Shown here one piece after another: positions 1 to 6,093 of a stretch of DNA of 6,093 nucleotides. How positions within the stretch are numbered: the first letter of the stretch is position 1; each line of letters opens with the position of its first letter. The translations under genes were made by a program, and so were the position numbers. The stretch is from Spirochaetales bacterium (lineage in GTDB: Bacteria; Spirochaetota; Spirochaetia; Sphaerochaetales; Sphaerochaetaceae): NCBI GenBank assembly GCA_022784805.1, contig JALFYG010000222.1, positions 1-6,093 of the forward strand, in the 5' to 3' direction. The notes beneath the pieces were generated by a model. That model was not told the DNA's origin, ran no database searches, and saw only the letters and a list, made by a program, of their open reading frames with translations.

Positions 1-1
1 A

Positions 2-91
2 TCCTAGGGCGGAGAACAGTTTTGATGCTTCTTCGAGTGTAACCATAGCCTTTGGGCCTCCTGCTACAACTATTCTCGCATCTGTAGTAGG
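2..91 (-). pseudogene. Possible gene remnant or partial gene leaving the left edge (EtfA-like?)
   Basis: A minus-strand frame is open for 30 codons between a TGA at 92-94 and the window edge, with no usable ATG, GTG or TTG at its beginning. It contains the stretch DARIVVAGGPKAM and then a helix-like segment ending KLFSALG. The DL-(T)-DARIVVAGG pattern recalls the start of the FAD-binding C-terminal domain of electron-transfer flavoprotein alpha subunits (family pattern RPDLT-x-A-x-VVSGGRG). The next frame upstream reads GAC CTA directly before it, so a 2-base insertion near 85-90 would explain the break. This is a resemblance over few residues. It could equally be chance coding in a gene-poor stretch. 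The usual GGRG is GGPK here, which weakens the match. Confidence 0.22.
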
Positions 92-148
92 TCAAAAAAT
101 GTCCTAGAGGGGTAATAAGTCACCAATTCTCGAATAAGCAACAATAAT

Positions 149-1963
149 ATGAAGAAGTATATTATTGCATTATTGATTATGACGACACTTCTTTTCTCCG
201 TTTTTGCTGACACCACCAACGGAGAAAGAATAATAGATGTTGGCTCTCCTGTTTGGAGTGCCGTGAAGTCCCTTTATATTTCTCAGGGCCATGCTCTTCC
301 TTCAACCACAGGACCATGGTCAGAGAGCGAAATAAAGCTGATGCTTTCACGCCTCGATGAGAATAAACTTTCTTCCTCTGAGAAAGAGACATTGAACTGG
401 ATCTACAAAGAGATAGACCATGAAGAAGATGTATTCAAGTTTGGCCTTGATGCAAACCTTGAGGTTTACGCCCACACTAATCCAGAAGACTTTGTGGGAA
501 GAGATAATTGGGGAAGAGAAGCAAATAGCACAAAGCCAATGCTGTTATTTACCACAGACTCTTGGATAGGAAAGAACTTCTATGGTTATTTCTCTTTCAG
601 CGCAGCCAATGCCAAGATAATGGCTGGCAGTGATAAAAAAGAGATGTTCGCTTCTACTAATATCTCAACTAACCTCATAATGGTTCCTCCTGCATCTATG
701 AAGACATTGGACTTTGGTTTCCCTTATAAAGCTTATCTTTCTGCTGGTGGAGATAACTGGAACCTTATGTGGGGAAGATTCAACTTGGGTTGGGGGCCAG
801 GAACAACAGGAAACTTCGTAATCGGAGATCACCTGGGATACCATAATGCTGCAAGAGTAACTGCGTTCAACAATAGTTTTAAGTACACTTTCCTTGTGGA
901 TTCTTTCACTCATCCGATGAATTACTACAATTATGATCTAGCCGATCCATCTAAGTCTGGTTACTTTGGTGGAATCGAAAGTGGAGTAAGTACACAGGAA
1001 GTTTTGCAAGGCATAAGGCTGATGCTGGCTCATAGACTTGAGTGGAGAGCATTCTCTGATAAACTCAATATTGTCCTTACAGAAGGCCTCATGTATATGT
1101 CTGAAGACAATATGATTGACCTTAATGTGCTCAATCCTTCAATGCTCTGGCATAACCTTTATACCCGTGCCCATTCCAACTCGATTCTATCTTTGGAAGT
1201 GGACTGGACAGTGTTCACGGGGCTAAATGTTTATGGCGAGTTGGTAGTGGATGAGAACATTCTTCCAGGGGAGAATATTCCAGGAAAAGCAGGAGAGAGT
1301 CCTGCTGAGCCATCTGCCATGGGCTATATGCTTGGCGCTACTTATACTCTTCCTCTCTCCAAGGGTATTCTTTCTTTCAACGCTGAAGGAGCATATACAG
1401 ATCCATTCTTGTATCTCAGGGATGGTGGTATGGCATCATCAGGCGAAAAGAGAGACCAGAAGAAGGGACAGTACGGTATTAACTATGTAGTTGCTTTGAG
1501 AGATATCTATAACACTGGTGGAAACGTACAATACACAGAAGAATTCCTGGGCTATAGATATGGCGGAGACGCAATTGTCGGTAACCTTAGTGCTGATTAC
1601 ACTGAGTATGGTAAGTGGAATGTGGGTACAAATCTCTTCTTTATGGCCCATGGAACCTTCGATCAGTGGACAGTCTGGACAAGAATAAATCCAAGTAAAG
1701 ATCATCCAGAGTATCCGGAAGAGAATCCTGTAACACCGACTACATCCCATGTATCAGAAAACCACAGGGATCCTAATGCCAGTGACAGGGATAGTGTCGA
1801 GTATACATTTGATCTGACACTTAAAGGCGGATATATGATTCTCGATAACCTTGAAGCCTACGCTTCCTGTGACTTTATATATGTGGTGAACCCTGGAAAT
1901 CTATCCAGTGTCACTCCTAAGAGTGACATGCAGCTGACTATCGGTTTAAGTTATGCACTTTAA
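149..1963 (+). CDS. Outer-membrane beta-barrel protein, capsule-assembly Wzi-like
   Basis: This 604-residue secreted protein is probably an outer-membrane beta-barrel related to the Wzi capsule-assembly family, whose E. coli member helps anchor capsular polysaccharide on the cell surface. Residues 1-20 are a signal peptide (KK, hydrophobic core, SVFA before D21). An N-terminal region at about 32-90 (SPVWSAVKSLY...GPWSESE) looks like a periplasmic helical segment. The rest consists of alternating aromatic/polar strands. Key family signs are GRFNLGWGPG at 209-218 followed by an N/D-rich strand, AHRLEWR at 294-300, the LNPS turn at 328-331 and EGAYTDP at 413-419. The last strand, LTIGLSYAL, alternates hydrophobic residues to the C-terminus as BamA substrates do, but ends in Leu rather than Phe. 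A hydrophilic Pro/Asp/Glu-rich segment at about 513-549 is probably an exposed loop. The start is the only ATG after an in-frame TAA at 116-118. No good Shine-Dalgarno is present; AGAGGGG at 106-112 is too far away. The family call is by motif; the polysaccharide substrate is unknown. Confidence 0.8.
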   Translation: MKKYIIALLIMTTLLFSVFADTTNGERIIDVGSPVWSAVKSLYISQGHALPSTTGPWSESEIKLMLSRLDENKLSSSEKETLNWIYKEIDHEEDVFKFGLDANLEVYAHTNPEDFVGRDNWGREANSTKPMLLFTTDSWIGKNFYGYFSFSAANAKIMAGSDKKEMFASTNISTNLIMVPPASMKTLDFGFPYKAYLSAGGDNWNLMWGRFNLGWGPGTTGNFVIGDHLGYHNAARVTAFNNSFKYTFLVDSFTHPMNYYNYDLADPSKSGYFGGIESGVSTQEVLQGIRLMLAHRLEWRAFSDKLNIVLTEGLMYMSEDNMIDLNVLNPSMLWHNLYTRAHSNSILSLEVDWTVFTGLNVYGELVVDENILPGENIPGKAGESPAEPSAMGYMLGATYTLPLSKGILSFNAEGAYTDPFLYLRDGGMASSGEKRDQKKGQYGINYVVALRDIYNTGGNVQYTEEFLGYRYGGDAIVGNLSADYTEYGKWNVGTNLFFMAHGTFDQWTVWTRINPSKDHPEYPEENPVTPTTSHVSENHRDPNASDRDSVEYTFDLTLKGGYMILDNLEAYASCDFIYVVNPGNLSSVTPKSDMQLTIGLSYAL

Positions 1964-3638
1964 GAGAGTAATATCTGTAATAATTGTTTTGTCATTCCTC
2001 TTTGCTCCCGTCATCGGGGCAAAGGGGAATCCTAGCTATATATACCCCTTGTCCTCTCCTGTTTATTCCCTAATAGAAGATGCGTATCTCTTGGAAGGGT
2101 TGGGGCACCCCTCTTCTTCGAAGCCTTGGAGCGGCGATGAAGTGGATATGATGCTTACCATACTCGAGAGAAATGCCACTCGAAATGAGACAAGGCTTAT
2201 TATTGAAAAAGTGAGGAAAGAAAATGACTCACACTCTTCAGAGTCTCCTAAGATTTCTTTTTCCCTGTCCATTTCCCCTGAAATATATGCCCACAGTAAC
2301 GGTGAAGAGTACAACCTGGAGTCTTCTTGGATTCATGGCTTTGACTATAGAAACCCCTTTCTTGAAGCGGATATAGAGCTTAATTTCTCTGACAGATTCT
2401 ATACATATTGCAATCTAGGATTGGGGTGGGGACGTACCACTTATTTAGATGAGTGGACTTATCTTAAGGATATTCCTGGTTTTTCTGGAGTAGGTGCCAT
2501 TGTCGATAAAGACGATGAGATGGCATCTGTGGTCACATCATCGTATCTTTATTCCAAATCGTTTCTCTTTTCTTTTCCAGACATCGATAAGCTGAACATT
2601 GAGACTCCAACAAGAAATCTAATCTCCTTTGGAGGAGACGGATGGTTCTTGACTCTTTCAAAAGATAAGCTTGAATGGAATAAGTCTCATATAGGCTCTT
2701 TTATCTTCGACAGCCACTTGGAGTACCAAGAATATTTGAGATTCAAAAACTACGGAGAGAAGCTGTCGCTGGAATATGTGATGGAGTTCTTCGATACGGA
2801 TACTTCAAATAGAGTGTCTTCCTCAGGAGGAGACAAATATAGGATCATGATGGCCCATGCCTTGTCTTTCAGGCCTCTCGATTCTCTGTTGTTCACTCTA
2901 TCTGAGAACATAATGTATGTTTCAGAAGGCGTAGATTTACACTACCTTAATCCATCCACTATCTTTCATAACCTGAATAATTCAGATCTACTTAATGCCA
3001 TTGCTCATGTGGCCTTCTCATATGCCCCAATAAAGGGTTTGAATCTTTATGGTCAGTTTGTCCTTGACCAAGCCACAGCTCCAACGGAGAGCAACAAGCA
3101 GGCTTCAGCTTGGGGACTGTCAATGGGAGCTGAGGGAGCTGTGGGATTGGATACTGGTATCATCATTTGGAACTTTGAGGGCGCTTATACAACGCCTGAG
3201 CTGTATAGAAGACAATACTCAGACTTCCTTCTTTTCCAGAGATACTCCACAAACGTGAATTACAAACGTTTCCTTTTCTTCGATTACATAGGCTTTCCAT
3301 GTGGAGGAGACGCAATCGTGGTTGAAGCAGGGGTGGCTTGGAAAGATTTCAAAGGCTTTGAGATAGGAGTGGAAGGAGAGTATATGATCCATGGAGAGAT
3401 GGACTATTTTACTTCCCATTCCCTCTCTGGTGATAACACCAAAGTCCCGGATATCAAAGATAACACTCCTTATGGAGAAGCCACAAAGAGGATTACTCTT
3501 TCCCTCTATGGTGAATGGAATATAAAGAATGTCTTTAAGTACGGAGACGTAAAGGTGAGGGGAGCCTTGGATTGGACCAAGGAATCAGAGGATAAGGGAG
3601 ACCTACAGTTTACGTTTGGTGCAACGATAATAATATAG
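1953..3638 (+). CDS. Outer-membrane beta-barrel protein, divergent paralogue of the upstream Wzi-like gene
   Basis: This 561-residue secreted protein is probably an outer-membrane beta-barrel and is clearly homologous to its upstream neighbour. Residues 1-23 form a signal peptide (HFKR, hydrophobic core, VIGA before K24). Shared blocks occur in the same order in both: SSPVYSLIEDAYLLEG...KPWSGDE (34-63), PEIYAHSN (109-116), ISFGGDGW (224-231), IMMAHALSFRP (298-308), YLNPS (331-335), GLNLYGQFV (362-370), EGAYTTP (409-415) and GGDAIV (451-456). The WGPG signature is absent; the matching region reads LSKDKLEWNKSHIGSF (235-250). The last strand, LQFTFGATIII, shows hydrophobic alternation but ends in Ile. 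The ATG lies within the last codons of the upstream gene in another frame, with no clear Shine-Dalgarno, so translation is probably coupled. No later in-frame ATG would keep the signal peptide. It may be a structural partner of the upstream protein or a paralogue with another ligand; function unknown. Confidence 0.78.
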   Translation: MHFKRVISVIIVLSFLFAPVIGAKGNPSYIYPLSSPVYSLIEDAYLLEGLGHPSSSKPWSGDEVDMMLTILERNATRNETRLIIEKVRKENDSHSSESPKISFSLSISPEIYAHSNGEEYNLESSWIHGFDYRNPFLEADIELNFSDRFYTYCNLGLGWGRTTYLDEWTYLKDIPGFSGVGAIVDKDDEMASVVTSSYLYSKSFLFSFPDIDKLNIETPTRNLISFGGDGWFLTLSKDKLEWNKSHIGSFIFDSHLEYQEYLRFKNYGEKLSLEYVMEFFDTDTSNRVSSSGGDKYRIMMAHALSFRPLDSLLFTLSENIMYVSEGVDLHYLNPSTIFHNLNNSDLLNAIAHVAFSYAPIKGLNLYGQFVLDQATAPTESNKQASAWGLSMGAEGAVGLDTGIIIWNFEGAYTTPELYRRQYSDFLLFQRYSTNVNYKRFLFFDYIGFPCGGDAIVVEAGVAWKDFKGFEIGVEGEYMIHGEMDYFTSHSLSGDNTKVPDIKDNTPYGEATKRITLSLYGEWNIKNVFKYGDVKVRGALDWTKESEDKGDLQFTFGATIII

Positions 3639-3672
3639 CGATATGAAAATCTATTTAAGATATAGTATTAGC

Positions 3673-3706
3673 GTTATTAAAATAACAAATAGTATAAATT
3701 AATAAC
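3673..3706. repeat. AT-rich inverted repeats between the barrel gene and asd
   Basis: GTTATTAA at 3673-3680 is repeated inverted as TTAATAAC at 3699-3706, an exact 8-base match. A nested AATAAC at 3681-3686 can also pair with GTTATT at 3673-3678. No T-run follows either arm, so this is not a normal intrinsic terminator. It lies about 20-50 bases upstream of the proposed asd -35 box and could be a regulator site or just AT-rich spacer. Confidence 0.3.
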
Positions 3707-3724
3707 ATTCTTCCACCTATGCTA

Positions 3725-3753
3725 TTGCCTATCCTTCCTTCATTTATTATAGT
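3725..3753 (+). promoter_or_regulatory. Sigma70-like promoter of asd
   Basis: TTGCCT at 3725-3730 (4 of 6 to TTGACA) is followed after exactly 17 bases by TATAGT at 3748-3753 (5 of 6 to TATAAT). Transcription would start near 3760, leaving a leader of about 30 nucleotides. That is too short for a lysine riboswitch or T-box. It indicates that asd has its own promoter rather than depending on the barrel genes. Confidence 0.55.
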
Positions 3754-3773
3754 ACCCCTAATTTCATCTCACT

Positions 3774-3778
3774 GGAGG
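3774..3778 (+). promoter_or_regulatory. Strong Shine-Dalgarno of asd
   Basis: GGAGG sits 11 bases before the ATG at 3790 and fixes that start. It contrasts with the two barrel genes upstream, which have no comparable site. Confidence 0.75.
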
Positions 3779-3789
3779 TTGTTTCATTT

Positions 3790-4812
3790 ATGGACAACAA
3801 GAAAATCAAGGTTGCTGTACTGGGAGCAACTGGTGCCGTCGGTCAGGTTTTCATGTGGATGCTTTCTGATCATCCCTGGTTTGAATTGAGTTATGTTACA
3901 GCATCTGCTGCAAGAGTCGGAATGAAGTATTCAGAAACTGTCCATTGGGTAATGCCCTTTGAGATGCCTGAAGAGATCAAGAATATAGAAATCAAAGAGT
4001 TTAACCATGACGCTATGCTTGAAGCAGGAGTAAGAATCGTTTTCTCTGCTCTTCCTGCTGATGTTGCAAGAGAGGCAGAGCCTCAGCTAAGAGCAAATGG
4101 TTTCTATGTATTCTCAAATGCAGCTGCAATGAGATATGACAGTGATGTTCCTATCCTCATCCCTGATACCAACATCGAGCAGTTGGATCTTATCAGAGAA
4201 CAGGGATATCCTCAGACAGGTTTCTGTGTTACAAACGCTAACTGCGTGACAACAGGACTTGCTATGGCTCTCGCTCCTCTCAGAAAGTTCGGTATCAAGA
4301 CAATCACAGTAAACAGCTATCAGTCTGTATCTGGTGCTGGATATCCTGGTCTCTCTTCCTTCGATATCACAGATAACTGTATCCCTTACATCAAGGGCGA
4401 AGAAGAAAAGATTGTAAAGGAAATCAAGAAGATCCTCTCTATTGATTCTGAAGTCTATGCCTTCACAGTTCGTGTTCCTGTTATGTTTGGTCACTTGGAG
4501 ACTGTATGGCTTGATCTGGAAGAGGATGTTGAGTGCGAAGACATCATCAAGGCATGGAATGACTTCAAGGAAGTTCAGGATCTGCCTTCAACTCCTAGTC
4601 AGCCTATCGTTTACTCTGATGAGCCTACTTTCCCTCAGCCAAAGTATGCTTTCTGGGGAACACCAAAGGGAATGGTCGTATACACAGGAAGAATCAGAAA
4701 GAAGGGTGGAAAGATTGGATTCTGTCTCTTGGTCAACAACATCGTCAAGGGAGCAGCTGGTGGTTCCATCCAGAACGCAGAAGCTTTCGTTTCTCGCTTC
4801 GGCTTGAAATAA
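3790..4812 (+). CDS. asd: Aspartate-semialdehyde dehydrogenase (archaeal/fungal-type)
   Basis: This cytoplasmic enzyme reduces aspartyl-4-phosphate to aspartate-4-semialdehyde with NADPH, the branch-point step toward lysine/diaminopimelate, threonine and methionine. The 340-residue length is normal for the family. Visible elements in order: the Rossmann nucleotide-binding loop VLGATGAVGQ (10-19, with G12, G15, G18), SALPAD (86-91), the catalytic Cys152 in TNANCVTTG, SYQSVSGAGYPG (176-187), the acidic GEEEK (203-207), RVPV (228-231) with substrate-binding Arg228, and the catalytic His235 in FGHLETV. The RVPV-x2-GH pattern and overall sequence fit the archaeal/fungal subgroup rather than the E. 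coli-type enzyme. The gene appears monocistronic, with its own promoter, a strong Shine-Dalgarno and an intrinsic terminator. No inactivating change is seen. Confidence 0.95.
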   Translation: MDNKKIKVAVLGATGAVGQVFMWMLSDHPWFELSYVTASAARVGMKYSETVHWVMPFEMPEEIKNIEIKEFNHDAMLEAGVRIVFSALPADVAREAEPQLRANGFYVFSNAAAMRYDSDVPILIPDTNIEQLDLIREQGYPQTGFCVTNANCVTTGLAMALAPLRKFGIKTITVNSYQSVSGAGYPGLSSFDITDNCIPYIKGEEEKIVKEIKKILSIDSEVYAFTVRVPVMFGHLETVWLDLEEDVECEDIIKAWNDFKEVQDLPSTPSQPIVYSDEPTFPQPKYAFWGTPKGMVVYTGRIRKKGGKIGFCLLVNNIVKGAAGGSIQNAEAFVSRFGLK

Positions 4813-4833
4813 GAGCGACATTTATCTCTTTAG

Positions 4834-4860
4834 CGGCATCCGACGGGGTGCCGTTTTTTT
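4834..4860 (+). terminator. Intrinsic terminator of asd
   Basis: CGGCATCC at 4834-4841 pairs with GGGTGCCG at 4846-4853 (8 base pairs including one G-T wobble) around the loop GACG, followed by seven T at 4854-4860. It starts 21 bases after the asd stop. The T-run also supplies part of the stop codon of the convergent minus-strand gene at 4859-4861. On the minus strand the hairpin lacks a following T-run, so termination is likely one-directional. Confidence 0.9.
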
Positions 4861-5974
4861 AGGCGTTTACCTTTTCTAGTGCCAGGGCTATTAATCTATC
4901 TGTCTGATCTGCCATAAAGAGTGGAATGTTCAGCACATCACCGTCAAGTTTGAGGTTATCCAAAGAAAAGCGTATACGTAGCTTTACTTTATCTGGGAAT
5001 AGTTCTTTGAACTTTTTGATACTCTTACTTGTAGTGTTGGCTTCAGGTTTGACCTCAATATGGAAAATGTCATTTTCTCTCTGGATCAAGAAATCCACCT
5101 CGTAAGGAGGATTAGTCTGTATCCAATAACGAGGAACCACTTCAAATTGTGTAAGCAGAGTCTGAAGAACAAAGTTCTCTGTCAACGCTCCTTTAAACTC
5201 TGTAAAGAGACGATTTCCTTCTCCGAAAGCTGTGGGAGATAGCTGGGATAAGCGTCGTAATATGCCTACATCCACTAGATAAATCTTGAAAGCAGATAAG
5301 TCATCATAAGCTGATATAGGAAGGCCGGGAGCTGTACTACGGTAAATCTTATGGACCAAGCGGCCATCAACGAGCCACTCAAGGGCGTCTTCGTATTCTC
5401 TGGCTCTTGCGCCTTCTTTCACGACCTTATAGATGAATTTCTTGTTTTCTCTTGCCAATTGGGAAGGGATCGATTTCCAGATCATGGAAATCTTTGGAAA
5501 CTCATTGACGTCAGGATGCTTTGCGAAATCACGTTCATAAGCACTAATAATTCCATATAGAGCATCCTGCATGGCAGAGATTTCTCTCTCTTCCGTCCAC
5601 ATCATAACTGATTCAGGCATCCCTCCTGTCACATAGTACATTTTCAATTTCTCATAGAGAGGGTTAAAGAATGCAGCAGTAATTGGTTCGATGGTATTCG
5701 CTGACTCTAAATACTCAATAAGATTCCCGTCCCCGTTGGCAAGGAGGAATTCAGAGAATGTCATAGGATTAATATCCATGAAGTTGACTTTTCCTACAGG
5801 AAAAGAAGAAGGCTTATATGGAGTAGTATTTGGGAAAGCAGCGGTGGCAATGTGGTACTGAGGAGCATTCTCACAAAAGTATTTCAGGGAGTTGATGACT
5901 TTGGGACAGTCTTGTATCTCATCAAAAATGATCAGAGTCTTTTCTGGTACAATTCTTTGGCCAGAAGCCATCAT
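4859..5974 (-). CDS. AAA_14/DUF4143 family ATPase, 5' part cut off by an in-frame stop
   Basis: This 371-residue frame is the main part of an AAA_14 plus DUF4143 protein, a widespread family of predicted ATPases with a restriction-endonuclease-like C-terminal domain and no settled function. Visible are Walker B LIIFDEIQD (14-22, D18/E19), INPMTFSEFL (68-77), the VTGGMPE motif (115-121), FKIYLVDVGILRRL (229-242), FTEFKGALTENFV (257-269), and a PD-(D/E)XK-like set: E266, D294 in YEVDFLI and E307/K309 in IEVK. The ATG at 5974 is not the natural start. Family-like sequence continues in frame upstream of a TAA at 5975-5977, and Walker A would lie beyond the window edge. The sensor-1 stretch, normally close to CAGSLLGIAL, reads TAAFPNTTPY (44-53). 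A product begun at 5974 would lack Walker A and could not be a normal ATPase. It is probably a recent pseudogene, although the DUF4143 domain itself is intact. It converges on asd with no functional link evident. Confidence 0.75.
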   Translation of the reverse strand: MMASGQRIVPEKTLIIFDEIQDCPKVINSLKYFCENAPQYHIATAAFPNTTPYKPSSFPVGKVNFMDINPMTFSEFLLANGDGNLIEYLESANTIEPITAAFFNPLYEKLKMYYVTGGMPESVMMWTEEREISAMQDALYGIISAYERDFAKHPDVNEFPKISMIWKSIPSQLARENKKFIYKVVKEGARAREYEDALEWLVDGRLVHKIYRSTAPGLPISAYDDLSAFKIYLVDVGILRRLSQLSPTAFGEGNRLFTEFKGALTENFVLQTLLTQFEVVPRYWIQTNPPYEVDFLIQRENDIFHIEVKPEANTTSKSIKKFKELFPDKVKLRIRFSLDNLKLDGDVLNIPLFMADQTDRLIALALEKVNA

Positions 5975-6091
5975 TTAATTCTGTAGGATACGGTCAACGT
6001 TTTTTGTTGTCTCGAAGAATTCTTTGTACTCTTCATTTCCATCAAAGTTAAAGTATGCCGTATTCTCGTAATGGCGTCTGCCGAACTCTTT
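5975..6091 (-). pseudogene. Upstream in-frame fragment of the DUF4143 ATPase, ending in premature TAA
   Basis: The 38 codons before the TAA at 5975-5977 read like the family's region between Walker A and Walker B, including EFGRRHYENTAYFNFDGNEE and TTKNVDRILQN. They join the downstream sequence without any shift, since family members typically read ILQN-L-MMASGQ across this junction. A single T-to-A change (TTA to TAA) would explain the stop. The fragment runs off the right edge, where the start codon and Walker A should lie. A sequencing error is possible. Confidence 0.75.
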
Positions 6092-6093
6092 AA

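Noticed and set aside
113..118. TAATAA as a -10 box for the first barrel gene
   Set aside because: No acceptable -35 box lies 16-18 bases upstream (GGTCAA at 90-95 is poor), so the promoter of the barrel pair cannot be assigned here.
1439..1750. 103-codon minus-strand open frame inside the first barrel gene
   Set aside because: It is antisense to clear beta-barrel coding sequence with conserved blocks shared by the paralogue, and shows no recognisable domain.
3639..3672. Intrinsic terminator after the second barrel gene
   Set aside because: Only 3-5 base AT stems can be drawn and no T-run follows, so no terminator can be supported.
3754..3789. Lysine riboswitch or T-box leader for asd
   Set aside because: The proposed transcript start leaves only about 30 nucleotides before the ATG, too short for either structure, and no conserved core is visible.
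4114..4494. 126-codon minus-strand open frame inside asd
   Set aside because: It lies wholly within a well-supported gene, has no ribosome site and low-complexity Ser/Arg/Cys composition; it is a shadow frame.

Overview
The window looks like chromosomal DNA from a diderm (Gram-negative type) bacterium of moderate to low GC. Two adjacent signal-peptide-bearing outer-membrane beta-barrel genes, an archaeal/fungal-type aspartate-semialdehyde dehydrogenase and an AAA_14/DUF4143 ATPase together suggest a host-associated anaerobe. Spirochaetota (Sphaerochaeta/Treponema-like) is my best guess. This is inferred from protein style only; no rRNA or marker gene is present.

Layout: (1) Positions 1-148 hold no intact gene. 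A short minus-strand open frame running off the left edge may be a decayed or partial gene, possibly the C-terminal domain of an electron-transfer flavoprotein alpha subunit. (2) Positions 149-1963 and 1953-3638 are two tandem plus-strand genes overlapping by 11 bp. Both encode secreted beta-barrel proteins that are clear paralogues of each other. The first carries the GR-x4-WGPG signature of the capsule-assembly Wzi family; the second keeps the framework but has lost that signature. (3) Positions 3639-3789 are an AT-rich intergenic region with inverted repeats, a good sigma70-like promoter and a strong Shine-Dalgarno for the next gene. (4) Positions 3790-4812 encode Asd, with all expected catalytic residues, followed by a textbook intrinsic terminator. 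(5) From 4859 to the right edge, on the minus strand, lies a DUF4143-type ATPase. Its reading frame is broken by an in-frame TAA just before Walker B, and its sensor-1 stretch is also aberrant, so it is probably a recent pseudogene.

Functionally the barrel pair forms one unit, probably co-translated and placed in the outer membrane, perhaps for surface polysaccharide. Asd is a separately transcribed housekeeping gene for lysine/threonine/methionine/diaminopimelate synthesis. The ATPase is convergent accessory DNA. I see no CRISPR array, tRNA, rRNA or insertion sequence. I found no convincing new multi-gene system; the most interesting points are the divergent Wzi-like pair and the interrupted ATPase.
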